NCBI GenBank assembly: GCA_947685225.1 | Contig: CANTUV010000004.1 | Span: 15,035,001-15,099,000 of the forward strand | Length of the DNA: 64,000 nucleotides | Direction of reading: 5' to 3' | DNA from: Garcia nutans | Lineage: Eukaryota > Streptophyta > Magnoliopsida > Malpighiales > Euphorbiaceae | Part shown: in pieces, positions 20,260 through 31,605 of the stretch | How positions within the stretch are numbered: the first letter of the stretch is position 1 | How the letters are laid out: every line of letters starts with the position of its first letter | Made by a program: the position numbers and the translations under genes | Notes under the pieces: model-generated | Databases searched by the model: none | Told to the model about the DNA's origin: nothing | The model's input: the letters and a program-made list of their open reading frames with translations, nothing else

Positions 20260-22484
20260 AGTTTGGCAGGTCAGTACAGCAGCAGAGACAAAGACAGAGA
20301 CCTGCAATTTCAGTGGCTAGTGCTCCGACCCCAGTGGCTCAGAGACCTACTCCACCTACTTGCGTTGATTGTGGTAGAGTACACGGAGGTGTTTGCTGGT
20401 GGAGAGATGCTTCGGGAGTGTGTTTTAGATGTGGGTCGTCAGACCATTTTATCAGAGATTGTCTCTAGCCACCAGAGGTTAGGCAGGCAGATACTGCATC
20501 CTCTCGACCCAATGTCAGAGGTGGTCGTGGTGGTAGAGGTTTTAGTAGAGGTGGTCGACCTGGGTTTAGTTAGAGATGAGGCTCTACATCCAGGGATAGT
20601 AGGACAGATGAGGCTTGATCAGGTAGCTTTTCTTGGTCATGTGGTTTCAGCAGAGGGTATTAGAGTTAATCTGAGTAAAATTGAGGCTATCATGATTTGG
20701 AGTTGGCAGCCATAGTTTTTTCTTTGAAGATTTGGCGACATTATCCTTATGGGGAGAAGTGTTTCATTTATATGGATCACAAAAGTTTGAAATACCTGGG
20801 TGTTAAGAGAGAGCTAAATCTTTGGCAGAGACGGTGGTTAGACTTGATTAAAGACTACGACTGTTTGATTGATTATCATCCTGGTAAGGCAAATGTTGTT
20901 GCTTATGCCTTGAGTCGAAAATCTTTGGCAGGTTTGACTGCTTATTCACTCTTGTTGCTTGTTGAGTTGAGAGCATTGCATGCTAGATTTGAATCTTTTG
21001 ATGATGGTGCTCTGATGGCTCAGTTGCAGTTGAGGCCAGTCTTGTTGGATCATATTAGGGAGGCTCAGTTGGCAGATGAGAAAATTCAAAAAATTGTGTT
21101 GGTTTGTCAGAAGGGGGAGAGTTGGGACTTTTATGTGAGGGATGATGGCAGTCTATGGTACAGAGATAGATTATGTATTCCTGATGATACATAATTGAAA
21201 GGAATGATATTCGAGGAAGCACATCAGTCACTTTTTACTATGCACCCTGGGAGTACCAAGATGTATCAGGACTTGAAGCGACATTATTGGTGGTTAGGTA
21301 TGAAGTGGGACATAGCAGAGTTTTATCCAGATGTCTCACTTGCCAGAAAGTGAAGGCTGAGCACCAAGTTCCTTCAGGATTGCTTCAACCTTTATCAGTG
21401 CCAGAGTGGAAATGGGAGCGAGTGACAATGGATTTTGTGACTGGACTACCTTTGACTCAGAAGAAGCTTGATGCAATTCTGGTGATAGTTGATTGGATGA
21501 CAAACACAGCTCATTTTCTTCAAGTTTGGATGGATTATTCTCTTGAGAGGTTGGCTGAGCTGTATATCAATGAGATAGTCAGGTTGCATGGAGTCCCAGT
21601 TTTGAGGTTTCGGAAGAGTTTGTATAATGCTCTGGGTTCTCGATTACATTTTAGTACTACTTTCCATCCTCAGACAGATGGACAGTCAGAGAGAGTGATA
21701 CAGATTCTGGAGGATATGTTGAGGAGCTGTATCATTAATTTTGCCGGGAATTGGGATAGATTTTTGCCATTAATTTAATTTGCTTCTAACAACAGTCATC
21801 AGTCGAGTATTGGGATGACTCCTTATGAGGCTTTATATGGCAAGAGATGCAGGACACCTTTGTGTTGGGATGAAGTTGGAGAAGGTAAACTGGTTGGTCC
21901 CGATTTGATTAAGGAAACAGAGGAGAAAGTGAAGGTGATTTGGGATCATTTGAAAGCAGCTTCAGACCGACAAAAATCTTATTCAGATTTAAAGAGAAGA
22001 GACATAGAGTTCAGTGTGGGAGATAAAAGTATTTCTGAAGGTGTCTCCATGGAAGAAGATTTTGAGATTTGGCCGCAAAGGGAAGTTGAGTCCTCGTTTC
22101 ATAGGACCATATGAGGTGTTGGAGAGAGTTGGTCCAGTGGCTTATAGATTAGCTTTGCCGACTGAGTTGGATCGAATACATAATGTTTTCCATGTCTCGA
22201 TGCTTCGGAGATACAGGTCTGACCCATCTCATATCTTGTCAGTGGAGTCCATTGAGGTGAGTCTAGATCTGACTTACGAGGAAGAACCAGTGGCGATTTT
22301 GGCACGAGAGGTTAAAGAATTGAGGAATAAAAGGGTGCCACTTGTGAAAGTCCTTTGGAGGAATCATGCCACTGAGAAGGCAACATGGGAACGTGAGCAG
22401 GCGATGCAGAGTCAGTTTCCCCAATTGTTCCAGACTCGAGGACAGGTAATTTCGGGGACGAAATTTATTTTAGGGGGAGAGAAT
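20260..22484 (+). pseudogene. Element C pol remnant: RNase H and integrase with large internal deletions
   Basis: After scrambled gag-end sequence (20260-20610) the coding jumps to LDQVAFLGHVVSAEGIRV, so protease and nearly all of reverse transcriptase are gone. It then jumps to LELAAIVFSLKIWRHYPYG, inside RNase H. Integrase follows: CLTCQKVKAEHQVPSGLLQP, MDFVTGLPLTQKK and FHPQTDGQSERVIQI. The segment that in B carries the second catalytic aspartate (SDRDPRF) is deleted between LHGVP and LRFRKSLY. Stops occur at 21193 and 21776, with a frameshift near 22025. The tail (PVAILAREVKELRNKRVPL, LWRNHATEKATWERE) is the chromodomain-like end of Tekay integrases and runs into the polypurine tract. Confidence 0.88.
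22471..22484 (+). other. Polypurine tract of element C
   Basis: TAGGGGGAGAGAAT immediately before the 3' LTR. Confidence 0.85.
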
Positions 22485-25400
22485 TGTAACATCCAAAATT
22501 TTTTGAAAATTTCTAATTTTTGGGAAATTGGACAAAATAAATTATAATTTAAAAGGATAAATTAAATTAATGGTTTTAAATGAAAAATGAAGGGATTTTA
22601 AATGAAAAAGTGGAATATATATGTGATATATAAGCAAAAAAATATATATAACATATATAAAAGTCAACATTTTTAAAAGAAAAGGGTATTTTGGTAATTA
22701 AATTTTATAAATTCAAAATTAAAAGATTAAAGGAATTTAAAAGATTAATAAATTATATATGTAATAAAATTTTATAAATTCAAAATTAAAAATAAATTAA
22801 TTTTGAATGGAAGAGGGAAATTAGGACTTTTAATTTATTAAAATATAATTAAATAATTAAATATTAAATTATTTTAATATATATATGTGGTTAAAAAAAA
22901 AGATGAAAAGGAAAGAATATTAAAAGTCTTCTTCTTCTTCTTCTTCTTCTTCTTAAGAACGTGGCTGCCATGGAAGTTTGAAGACCAAGGATTTTGCTTC
23001 TTCCATACTCCATAAATTAAAGGAATTAACAAGTTTCAAGTGGATTTTTGGTGATTTCCACCAAAATTAGTAAGTTTCCATCTCTTTTCTTTGAATTCCT
23101 TGGAAATTTAGATTATGTGAGAATTTGAAATTTTATGTAGGATGTTATAATTGTTGGAATTGGTGTGTATGATGTTATTTTGGGTAGTTAACAATGATTC
23201 TAAGGTTAGATTGAAGAGATGATGGAGTTTGGTTAAAGAATGGTGAAGAGAGAGAATTTAGGGTTATGGATTTTTGGGGTTTTGAAAACATGAACTTTAA
23301 TTGTACAAATTGTTTCCAAATGAGTTGTTTTGATTCATAAACAAGTATTTTAAAGTCAAATATTGGATTTGGTGGTGTTGGGTTGGAGTGTGAGAATGGA
23401 AGTGGAGATTTAGGGTTTCGGAAAAGTGATTTTTCCAAAGTGGTTGAATTGTGTGATTTTATTTGTTTAAGCATGTTGTTTAGTGTTAAAAATGATGAAT
23501 ATAAGCTTGGAATGAGTAATGGATTGTGTTGCAATGGAAAACCTTCAATGGACAAAGGTTAGGCCATTTTTGAGATTTTGTGTATAAGAGTGTATTTTTA
23601 TAATGTAAATGATTTAAATGTATTAAAATATGTTTTTAATAATATAAATAAACTTAAGACACTAATTTAATTGTAGTAGAACGGAATTCCAATGTTGAAG
23701 TAAGGAAAGGCTAAATTTTTGGAAATTTGTAGGAGCGATGTGTAATTATGATTTAATGTTGGAAATGCCATTAAATGTGATACTAAATGATTATTTGATA
23801 TCGCATTTGGTTCAGGCGTTGAGGGAGATTGATTTGCTTCATCCAAGCGGTGAAGGGCAAGTTAGAAAGATTGGATTGAAGGTTGTTTTTAGCTTGCTTT
23901 GGGTTGATAGTGGAGGTATGTACAAACTTTGAATATAATGTTTATATTTGCATAACATTTGGACTTAACACATTTTGGTTGAAAAATGTGTTAAGCTACT
24001 TGGTTCATTGATTGTGTATGAATAATATGCTATGACATTTGTAATGTCATATATGTGTTAAATGCATTGTGAAAAGCCATTGATAATCGCTAATTTGTGT
24101 AACATGTGAAATATGCATATTATGTGAAAATACCAAAAGTAATTGGGTAATGTGTTGTGAATGCAAAAATGAGATATGTGTAATAATGAAATGAATTGAT
24201 ATTAATAAAAATGAGAAAAGTGAGAAAAATGAGAAAGATGTGAAAAATGAGAAAAGTGAGAAAAAAAAAAGTGAAAATAAGGCAATTTGCCAGATTGAAT
24301 ATGTAAAAATGAGAAAGAGATTAATAATGAGAAATATGAATAAATTGTGTGCCTAGTATGTTATTCAATTTTCAGAGTTTTGGGTTTGGCGGCATGCCTA
24401 TGATTGCCTACGGGCTATACGCTAGAATGGTGAAAAGACTGGGTCGTGAACTAGGCCAGCTGATAAATATGATGTTTTTGGGGTGAAAAGACTAGGTCGT
24501 AAGCCTCAAAAACTGTAGCAGTCTAGCCGGGTTGAGAACCAAGATACTGGGGCCTAAGGGTCTAGCCGGGTTGAGGAACAAGAGACTGGGGCTATTACAT
24601 TATCCATGGATATATATATTGCCTACGGGGCTAGGCACATGGTGTCGTTACGGACAAAAGCAGTAACTCTGAAATTTGAATAGCATATTGGATCCTTTTT
24701 GGGCCCATGCTTTTCTTTGTTTTAATGTGAATTATGAATTATGATACAATTGAGTAATATAATGTTATGAGTTGTGCTTATGAAATATTTAAAAAAATAT
24801 ATAAGAAAGTGGATTGATGTGACATCTATATGCATTATGCATTTGGTATTGCATTGAGTTATATTGTTATTATTAAAGTTTGTACCACTAGGCTTCGGCT
24901 AAGCGTGATTGTTTGCATCGCGCAGGTTACAGGGTAGACCTAGTTGAGCCAGAGAGTTCTTCTAGACCAGGTCGGGTCTAGACTTGTAGTTGAGCTTGTA
25001 AAGTTGCTATTGAGATCAGAAACACTGCCAGTAACATGTATATATTTTAATGTTATTGTACATTTTGAGTTTTATGCATATATATTATGTTTTGAATTTT
25101 ACGTATTGTATATTATAAAGAATATTTGGGTCAATGTATTTGAAATGGGAGAGTAAGTGTGTTTTAAATTATATATATCTATATGTATAAATGTTTGAGA
25201 AAATTGGTGAAATTGAGAAGCATGGTTGAGAGGGTGATTGGAAATTATTGGGAGTGTTTTCCTTTTGCAGGTTGAGTAATTGCAAAATTTTGGTATATCC
25301 AAAATATAGACAAAACTCTGGTGAATTTTTTCCAGAGATTTTTATATATATTATTTATTTTGGGTTCTTATAACAAGTAAATAATATTTATATTCTATTT

Positions 25401-25542
25401 AATTTTTATATATTTAGAATTTAAAATTTTAAATTGGAAAAAAATTTAGTAAATCTATCTATGACATTTTTGCACCGTAAATGCGTATTTTACATATGCT
25501 AGAAATATGTTTTATATGTATATAGGGTATCAGGGTGTTACA
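22485..25542 (+). repeat. 3' LTR of element C
   Basis: 3058 bp, starts TGTAACATCC and ends GTGTTACA. Differs from the 5' LTR by many point changes and small indels, including a longer TTC run (near 22930). Confidence 0.92.
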
Positions 25543-25547
25543 TCCCT
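25543..25547. repeat. Target-site duplication of element C, right copy
   Basis: TCCCT, exact copy of 16253-16257. Confidence 0.92.
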
Positions 25548-26520
25548 AATTTCGAAAACTGTCTCCTTGTTCCTTGGTTAGTAGCATTAACACCGACTGC
25601 CTTTTGCATGCTTTGGCTACCAGATTGATAGTTCCCTTTCTCATTCCTTCTTGTTGAAAAACAGTTCTTCTCCTTTTCCCATTCTTCAATTTGCAAACCA
25701 GCTTGGAGAAGGTCCTTGAAATCATGGATGAGTGTATGAGACATCCTCTCACGAAGACTAGGCAACACCCCTCTCACAATCATCCTTATTTGATCTGATT
25801 CATCTGGCCTCTTCTTGAGTAAAGCAGCCTTGTTTCTCCATCTCTTCACATAATCTACAAAATTCTCATTCGACCTTTGCCTAATGGATTCCACTTCCAT
25901 TAAGGTAACTTGCATCTCGATATTATATCCATATTGTTGGATGAAGACTTTGTAAAGTAGATCCCAACTCTTTTGTGTTCCATCATCTAAGGTATAGAAC
26001 CAATTTTGGACAACAGTGTCCAATGAGAGCATGAAGTACCTTAGGGTTTGAGCCTTAGTAGCTCGGGCAGACTGCATAGCAATGATATACTGCTTCATCA
26101 AACTTCGCGAAAGATGGCATCTTGAACTTGTGTGGGACTTCTTCATCTAGCTCAAATAATTTGTCAACTTCGGACATTTCCTTAGTTTTTAGCTTCTTCT
26201 CAAATTTCTTTTCTAAGTCCGCAATCATCTTTTCAACATCGGATATCTCGATCTTTTCAATAGTTGCTTTCTCAGCAACCTTCGGTTCTTTCTTCTTCTC
26301 TTGAATATCTTGGTAGTATTGAGCCCAATCACCATCATCATCAATGATCACCTTTTCATCATCAAAAACTACTTCACCAACTTTAGTCTTCCCTTTGTCC
26401 ATGATTTTCTATGATTGCAGTCAATTGGTTCTTCATAGTCTCAGCTATGGCCTCTTTTATTTCTTCCATCTTGGCATTGAGGGCTTCATCCACCATTCTT
26501 TGAATTTGTTTAGGCTCCAT
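25548..26520 (-). pseudogene. Element A gag N-terminal and central part
   Basis: Likely start ATG at 26520 (MEPKQIQRMVDEALNAKMEE). Two frameshifts (near 26390 and 26100) link three open stretches: an acidic, lysine-rich, probably coiled-coil part (VEKMIADLEKKFEKKLKTKE) and then the gag domain (LRYFMLSLDTVVQNWFYTLD, SWDLLYKVFIQQYGYNIEMQ, SNENFVDYVKRWRNKAALL, QIRMIVRGVLPSLRERMS). The frame is cut by C and resumes at 16252. Gag would form the particle that packages the RNA. Confidence 0.8.
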
Positions 26521-27670
26521 TGTTTTTGGTGAGCAAGTGATTGAGTTGTTGCTAGATACTTCGTCTCCGGCGTAGGTCGGATTGTCGTAAGCTTTTGAAC
26601 TGTTGTAATCCAGGGCTGTGAGCCAGAGAGGATCAATGATATGGGATGCAAATGTATGCATGTATGCACGAACAATTAATAAACAAGGACAAATAGGATA
26701 TTCCTTCCGACCTTATAACATCCACACATGAATGGCAAGTCTCTTTTCCTAGGTATATGGTTAACAAAATACCAACATGGGGTATCTTGTTTTGAAATAT
26801 TTCCCTCGGATATTTCAACCAATAGTTATATTTTTGAAAATGAAAATCCATTCATAGTAATTTCCATTAATTAGGTTTTAATCCATTCAACCAACTATAG
26901 TAGCTTTTATGCTATATTGGATTAAAACTAAATTAAGAGGTTTATTATAGATAGATTTCTCACTTGAAAAGACTAACTAATGGTTCATGCCAAAAACAAG
27001 CCCATGATTAATTATTCTTAGTATAAACTAGGCTCACAATTGATTTTTGGTATTTCTTAATTAACCTAAATAATTTGCAAGCTCTTTGTAAGAAAAGGTT
27101 GGATAAAAACAATTTTGTTTCTAAGCCCATTGTAAAAAGATCTTAGAAAAAATGGATTTTGGGCCATGAGCAAAAGAATTTTTGATTTGTTTTTAGAAAA
27201 GTTTTATGTCCAAAGACCATCTTGAAAAATTTTGAAAATAGCTTTGGTCTTTTGGATCTCTTAAAGAAAAATTTATTTTCAGCTTAAAATTTGCTTAGGT
27301 CATATTAGAAAAAGAGCAAACCAAATAAGCCATGATTTAAGCCAAGATAAATTAACCATAGTCAAACAACATGCATTTGGGGTAAAAACCTAAAGAAAGT
27401 AACTAGGCCAATTACATGAGCTTTAGTCTTTGGGTTAAAAGGCTTAGGTTCCCATAGCAAGTATATACCAATTGGTATGAGGCTATGAGTGGTTATGCTA
27501 TGCTCGATCTCCATACCTTGAGTGAAAGTATGGCATCCCTTACATAACACAACACGGCTAACACGGGCATCCTAACTCACGCACACGATGCAATCTAATA
27601 TGATGCAATGGATAATATCATTATAAGAAAGAGTAGAATAATATAAAGACCAACGGAATCAACTTCTCTT
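26521..27670 (-). other. Leader (5' untranslated region) of element A
   Basis: About 1.15 kb between the primer site and gag. No convincing ORF or repeat. AT-rich with a run of direct words such as TTTTAGAAAA. Confidence 0.6.
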
Positions 27671-27689
27671 ATCCCTAGTGGAGTCACCA
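27671..27689 (-). other. Primer binding site of element A
   Basis: On the minus strand TGGTGACTCCACTAGGGAT begins one base after the LTR. It resembles the primer sites of other Tat elements, usually assigned to tRNA-Arg; that assignment is from memory. Confidence 0.7.
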
Positions 27690-27690
27690 C

Positions 27691-29022
27691 TGTGAGCGGG
27701 GATTTTCGCCCCCACTCTTAATGGAATGGTTCTTGCCACTTCAGCACTGTTTAGGCTTGGGGCCTTAGAGAACACGGACTTAAGTCTGGAGAAAATGGAG
27801 TCCCCAACCGGACGGGCTGGGAAAAAGAAAGGGGTGGATGACTTGATTCCTAAGGAATTCCCAACCCCCTAACGGCTTCGGAAAGTTGGGTACGAGTGGG
27901 GAAGGTGAGAAATGGCCCAGCACCCCCACAACGCTCGGTTCATTGGAATCGGCCTCCTTTATAGGTCTTAATATTATAAAATTCTTAAATATAACAATAT
28001 TATCCATATTACACACAATAATTAAAATAAAGCATCGATATATTGAAAATCAAAACAATGTCCAAGCAAAATAAATAAATGGATACCCATCCGAAGATGG
28101 AAACATGCCCTTACATAATCCATGCCTAAATAGGACACCCACCGAAAGGTAGGAACATGCCCTTTACATTGGTTCTAAAATAGAAAAGCAATTTAAATTA
28201 CATGATATTCAACTAATGAGGTACCCACCAAGTGGAAACATACCTCTTACAACATTTAGAAATCTAAATAAATCGATAAAAGTAAATAACCATTCATCAT
28301 AAATAAATCATTCATCAAAGGTATTAAACATCAATAGAAAATAACCATCCATCCATGATAAATTAAATAAACCAAGCATTGAACTTAAATAAATTAAAGC
28401 ATATAAAATAAATCAAAGCATAATCAAATATAAAATTGAATAAGGCAAATAAAAATTCAAATTAGGGTTACTGTTTCTATTTAAGTTTCTTTATTTAATG
28501 TGTTTAGGGTTTTGGAATTTATGTGTTTAAGCTACTGTGAATTTTAAAGGAATTGAAATGGATTAAAGTTTTATAATTTAAGAGGTTGATAAAGTTCTTT
28601 GATTAACCAAATCAGTGTTTGAGAAGTGAAATCATGAAACCAGGGTTTGGACACTTTAAAATATTTAGATTTATGATTTACGGTTACTAAATTATGGTTT
28701 TTAAGCTTACTGTGTAGAATTATAACATTTAAATTTATATGGTATTAAGGTTTTAAAAATTAGGGTTTAGAAAAAATAGGGTTTAGGTTAGTTAGTTTAG
28801 GGTTTACTATTTTGGGTTTTGGAGTTGAATTAGGGTTTTAGAATTTTAGAATTAGGGTTTTGGAGAATGCATTAGGTTTTAGAATTTGAAGAAACAATTG
28901 ATAATTTTATGAAACTTTATGAAAATAAACAAAATGAATTAAGGTTTATAGAAATAGAAAAGATGTTTTTTAGGATTTTTGGAAAGAAAAGGATTCAATT
29001 AAGGTTTTTGGAAATTTGGAAA
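27691..29022 (-). repeat. 5' LTR of element A, distal part (split by B)
   Basis: Starts TGTGAGCGGGG like 836 and follows it to AAATTTGGAAA, where B is inserted. The last five bases (29018-29022, GGAAA) are the target duplication of B. Continues at 38897. Confidence 0.92.
29018..29022. repeat. Target-site duplication of element B, left copy
   Basis: GGAAA, repeated exactly at 38892-38896. The uninterrupted LTR at 836-2988 shows a single GGAAA here. Confidence 0.95.
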
Positions 29023-29718
29023 TGTAACACCCCTACATTCAATACATGCACACTACAAACACCACAATGTAGTATACATGCACTAAACATAGAGATGCTA
29101 CAGATTTTCTTAACATTTTAAACATTACCATAATCTTTCAATTGCATACATTATAGAAAGATAAGTAGTTAACTTGTAATACAAAACTAAATAGATATAT
29201 ATATATATATACATTTAGTTGTTACGCAGCGGAATTTATTAAATATTTACATATATAAAAAAAACATTTAATTTCATATTTACAAATATACACATATGTA
29301 CATTAAAATCATTACTTTACAAAATATAAAAGAGTTATACATGATTGGCAAGTCTCCTCTGATCTTTAAGTTCCCAAAATCAACTCTTCACTGTCTACTC
29401 TCACTCGGTCTCGAAGAGCTCTCGGGTTCAACCCTATTACCTGCGCTATCAAACACTATCGCGCTAAGCCAACGGCTTAGTAAGATAATTCATGCTAATG
29501 TTATGCTTTAATGCAATGCAATGCCAATTCTCAATCCATATTATACATGTAACATCATATATGCAGAGCTAACAACATACCTTTACATTTCATAACTCAA
29601 CATAAAAAGACATATCATATTTCAACATCTTATTATATACCTCATTAGTATTCATTTAATCATTCATAATCAACACTAAACAAAGACAAGCATGGGCCCA
29701 AAACACACTAATATGCCA

Positions 29719-29984
29719 TTCAATTTTCAGAGTTAATGTTTTGGTTTTATCATCACATTTATCAATATCATAAACCCAACTAGGCTTCAAGGATTAGGTT
29801 CAACCAAGCTTCAAGGGGAGCAAAGCATGCTAAGCATCAACCCAACTTGGCTTCAAGAACCAACCCAACCTAGCTTCAAGGGTGGTAACATCTCAATTAG
29901 GCTTCAAGGATTCAATCCAACCTAACTTCAAGAGATTGTTACACTTATTAGGCATGCCACCAACAACAAACTCTGAAAATTGAA
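29719..29984 (-). other. Structured LTR block in B: perfect clamp around two long interrupted hairpins
   Basis: Clamp TTCAATTTTCAGAGTT (29719-29734) and AACTCTGAAAATTGAA (29969-29984) pair at all 16 positions. Hairpin 1 pairs, outside to inside, CTAGG/CCTAG (29780-29784, 29869-29873), GGTTC/GAACC (29797-29801, 29857-29861), CCAAG/CTTGG (29804-29808, 29846-29850) and GGG/CCC. Hairpin 2 pairs GTAAC/GTTAC, ATCTC/GAGAT (29890-29894, 29932-29936), TTAGG/CCTAA and GGATT/AATCC. CTTCAA recurs as an unpaired insert. The other LTR has the same block at 37085-37350. Confidence 0.75.
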
Positions 29985-30454
29985 TAACACATTAGCCACA
30001 CAAATCATTTATTATTTAATTATCATTTCCATTCTCAACTCTCATCATAGCCAATAACAATGGCCTCATATCACATATAAGTTACCATAGCCAATCACAA
30101 TGGCATTATATTCCATCACATTATACATATAGCATTATTGATATAAACATAACCAAACACATTACTCATCACATGAGTCACAATACATGAAATATCACAT
30201 TGTTCACATAGTATCATATACATTGCCATTATCATCATATGCAACAATGCAATAATACAAGATTTGTACTTATTTTACTAACAATTCATACAACTCCAAA
30301 CATTTCCTTGTTCAAGATTCTTTAACCTCTTAGATCAATGATCAATCACTATCTTCAAGACTTAAATCAAAAGTAATAGCATATACTTGTTTAAGGATAC
30401 ACAAGAGATAATCCAATTAGGAATTAATTAGGGTAAACCTCAACCCTGACACGT

Positions 30455-30685
30455 TCACCCACACGGGCGTGTTCATGGACGTGCCCTAACTCCACAACAC
30501 AGAAACATTTACACGCTCAACAACATGGGCGTGTTCCTAGGCGTGTAAATTCTTAAATCTTACAGTAGCTATGACACGCTCAATAACACGGGCGTGCTAC
30601 TGGTCGTGTCAAACCTACTGCCTCCAACCCAATTGACACGCCTAAAAACTCTGGACGTGCTCATGGGCGTGTCCGGCCACAAATC
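30455..30685 (-). repeat. ACACG/CGTGT inverted-repeat cluster in the B LTR
   Basis: Units pair at a distance: TTTACACGC with GCGTGTAAA, TGACACG with CGTGTCA, GACACGCC with GGCGTGTC, each enclosing a shorter ACACGGGCGTG-like palindrome. CG-rich in an AT-rich LTR. Present also in the other LTR at 37815-38045. Confidence 0.75.
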
Positions 30686-31534
30686 AAGACTCCAATAAAA
30701 AACAACCATACACTCAACAACACACTTCTATACATTAACATCCTCTTCAAATAATCTTAACAAAACATACTCAAAACTTATCTCAAACTTGCAACACACC
30801 CAAAACAAACCAAAACACACATCAAACACCAAACACAAAATCATCTCAAAACCCTTACCACATATACAACATCATCTCTTCCAATCATTTACTCTTTTCT
30901 TCCATCCCTACACAAAATCCATCATCAACTCACTCAAACACTTCTCACATCTCAAAATCAACCAACACACTCTTAAAAATCTATCAAACTCAAATACCAT
31001 TTCAAATAAGCACAAAAATCACAAGAGAACTTACCAAAGTTACAAAACTTCTTGAATCACCAACTTGATCACTTAATCTTTCTTTAATTTGAGCTTCACT
31101 CAACAAGATCTTCTCTTTGCCTCTTGCTTCCTTTGTCTAAGGAGAAGCCGGCCACCATGGAAAAGAAGAAGAAAATATCAAGAAGCAAAGTCAATTTTTG
31201 CTTTTAATCTCCACCAAGTGATCTTATCCAAGCAATTACCAAAATACCCTCAATCATATAACTAACTTTTTGTTTCATATAAGCCCTTATATGTAATTAC
31301 ACACTCAACACAAATAAATATCTCTTCCATTGACTCTTCATTTGACCAATTTATATGTTATATATATCATCATATACACAACATATACCATTCTCTCTAA
31401 ACCCTATTTTCTTTCCCAATTTCTTTTCTCTTGCAATTAACACATATATACAATCCAATATATCACTACAACAACAATAACAACAACATCAACAACATAA
31501 TCAAAACTTCTAGACCATATATGAGGTTATTACA

Positions 31535-31550
31535 ATTCTCCCCCTCTAAA
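31535..31550 (-). other. Polypurine tract of element B
   Basis: On the minus strand TTTAGAGGGGGAGAAT abuts the 3' LTR. Confidence 0.85.
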
Positions 31551-31605
31551 AAGAAAATTTCGTCCTCGAAATTACCTGATATCAAAGCTGAAACAACTGA
31601 GGATA

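Larger units (their letters stand above)
16258..25542 (+). mobile_element. Element C: Tekay/Del-type Ty3/gypsy, internally deleted (non-autonomous)
   Basis: 9285 bp with exact 5-bp target duplications, interrupting the gag of A. LTRs of 2988 and 3058 bp, a tRNA-iMet-type primer site, a polypurine tract, and a gag-pol that aligns to element B in sequence order but lacks the zinc finger, protease, most of reverse transcriptase and part of the integrase core. The integrase end with chromodomain-like tail remains. The LTRs have diverged visibly more than those of B or D, so C is older than B. Confidence 0.93.
29023..31534 (-). repeat. 3' LTR of element B (left on the map)
   Basis: Reads TGTAACACCCC on +, ending GGTTATTACA. 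Contains a perfect 16-bp clamp (29719-29734 with 29969-29984), the paired TAGG/CTTCAA structures between, the CTAAGCC double hairpin (about 29445-29480) and an ACACG/CGTGT inverted-repeat cluster (30455-30685). Long ORFs in it are not genes. Confidence 0.95.

Noticed and set aside
22929..22955. TTC microsatellite in the C LTR
   Set aside because: Real but ordinary; length difference between the two LTRs is typical slippage.
23175..23555. 126-residue minus-strand ORF in the 3' LTR of C
   Set aside because: Disrupted in the 5' LTR copy and without any known motif.
30789..31055. ORFs in the B LTRs (30789-31055 and 37960-38421)
   Set aside because: Low-complexity Asn/His/Ser translations on the strand opposite to the element; stop-poor only because of base composition.
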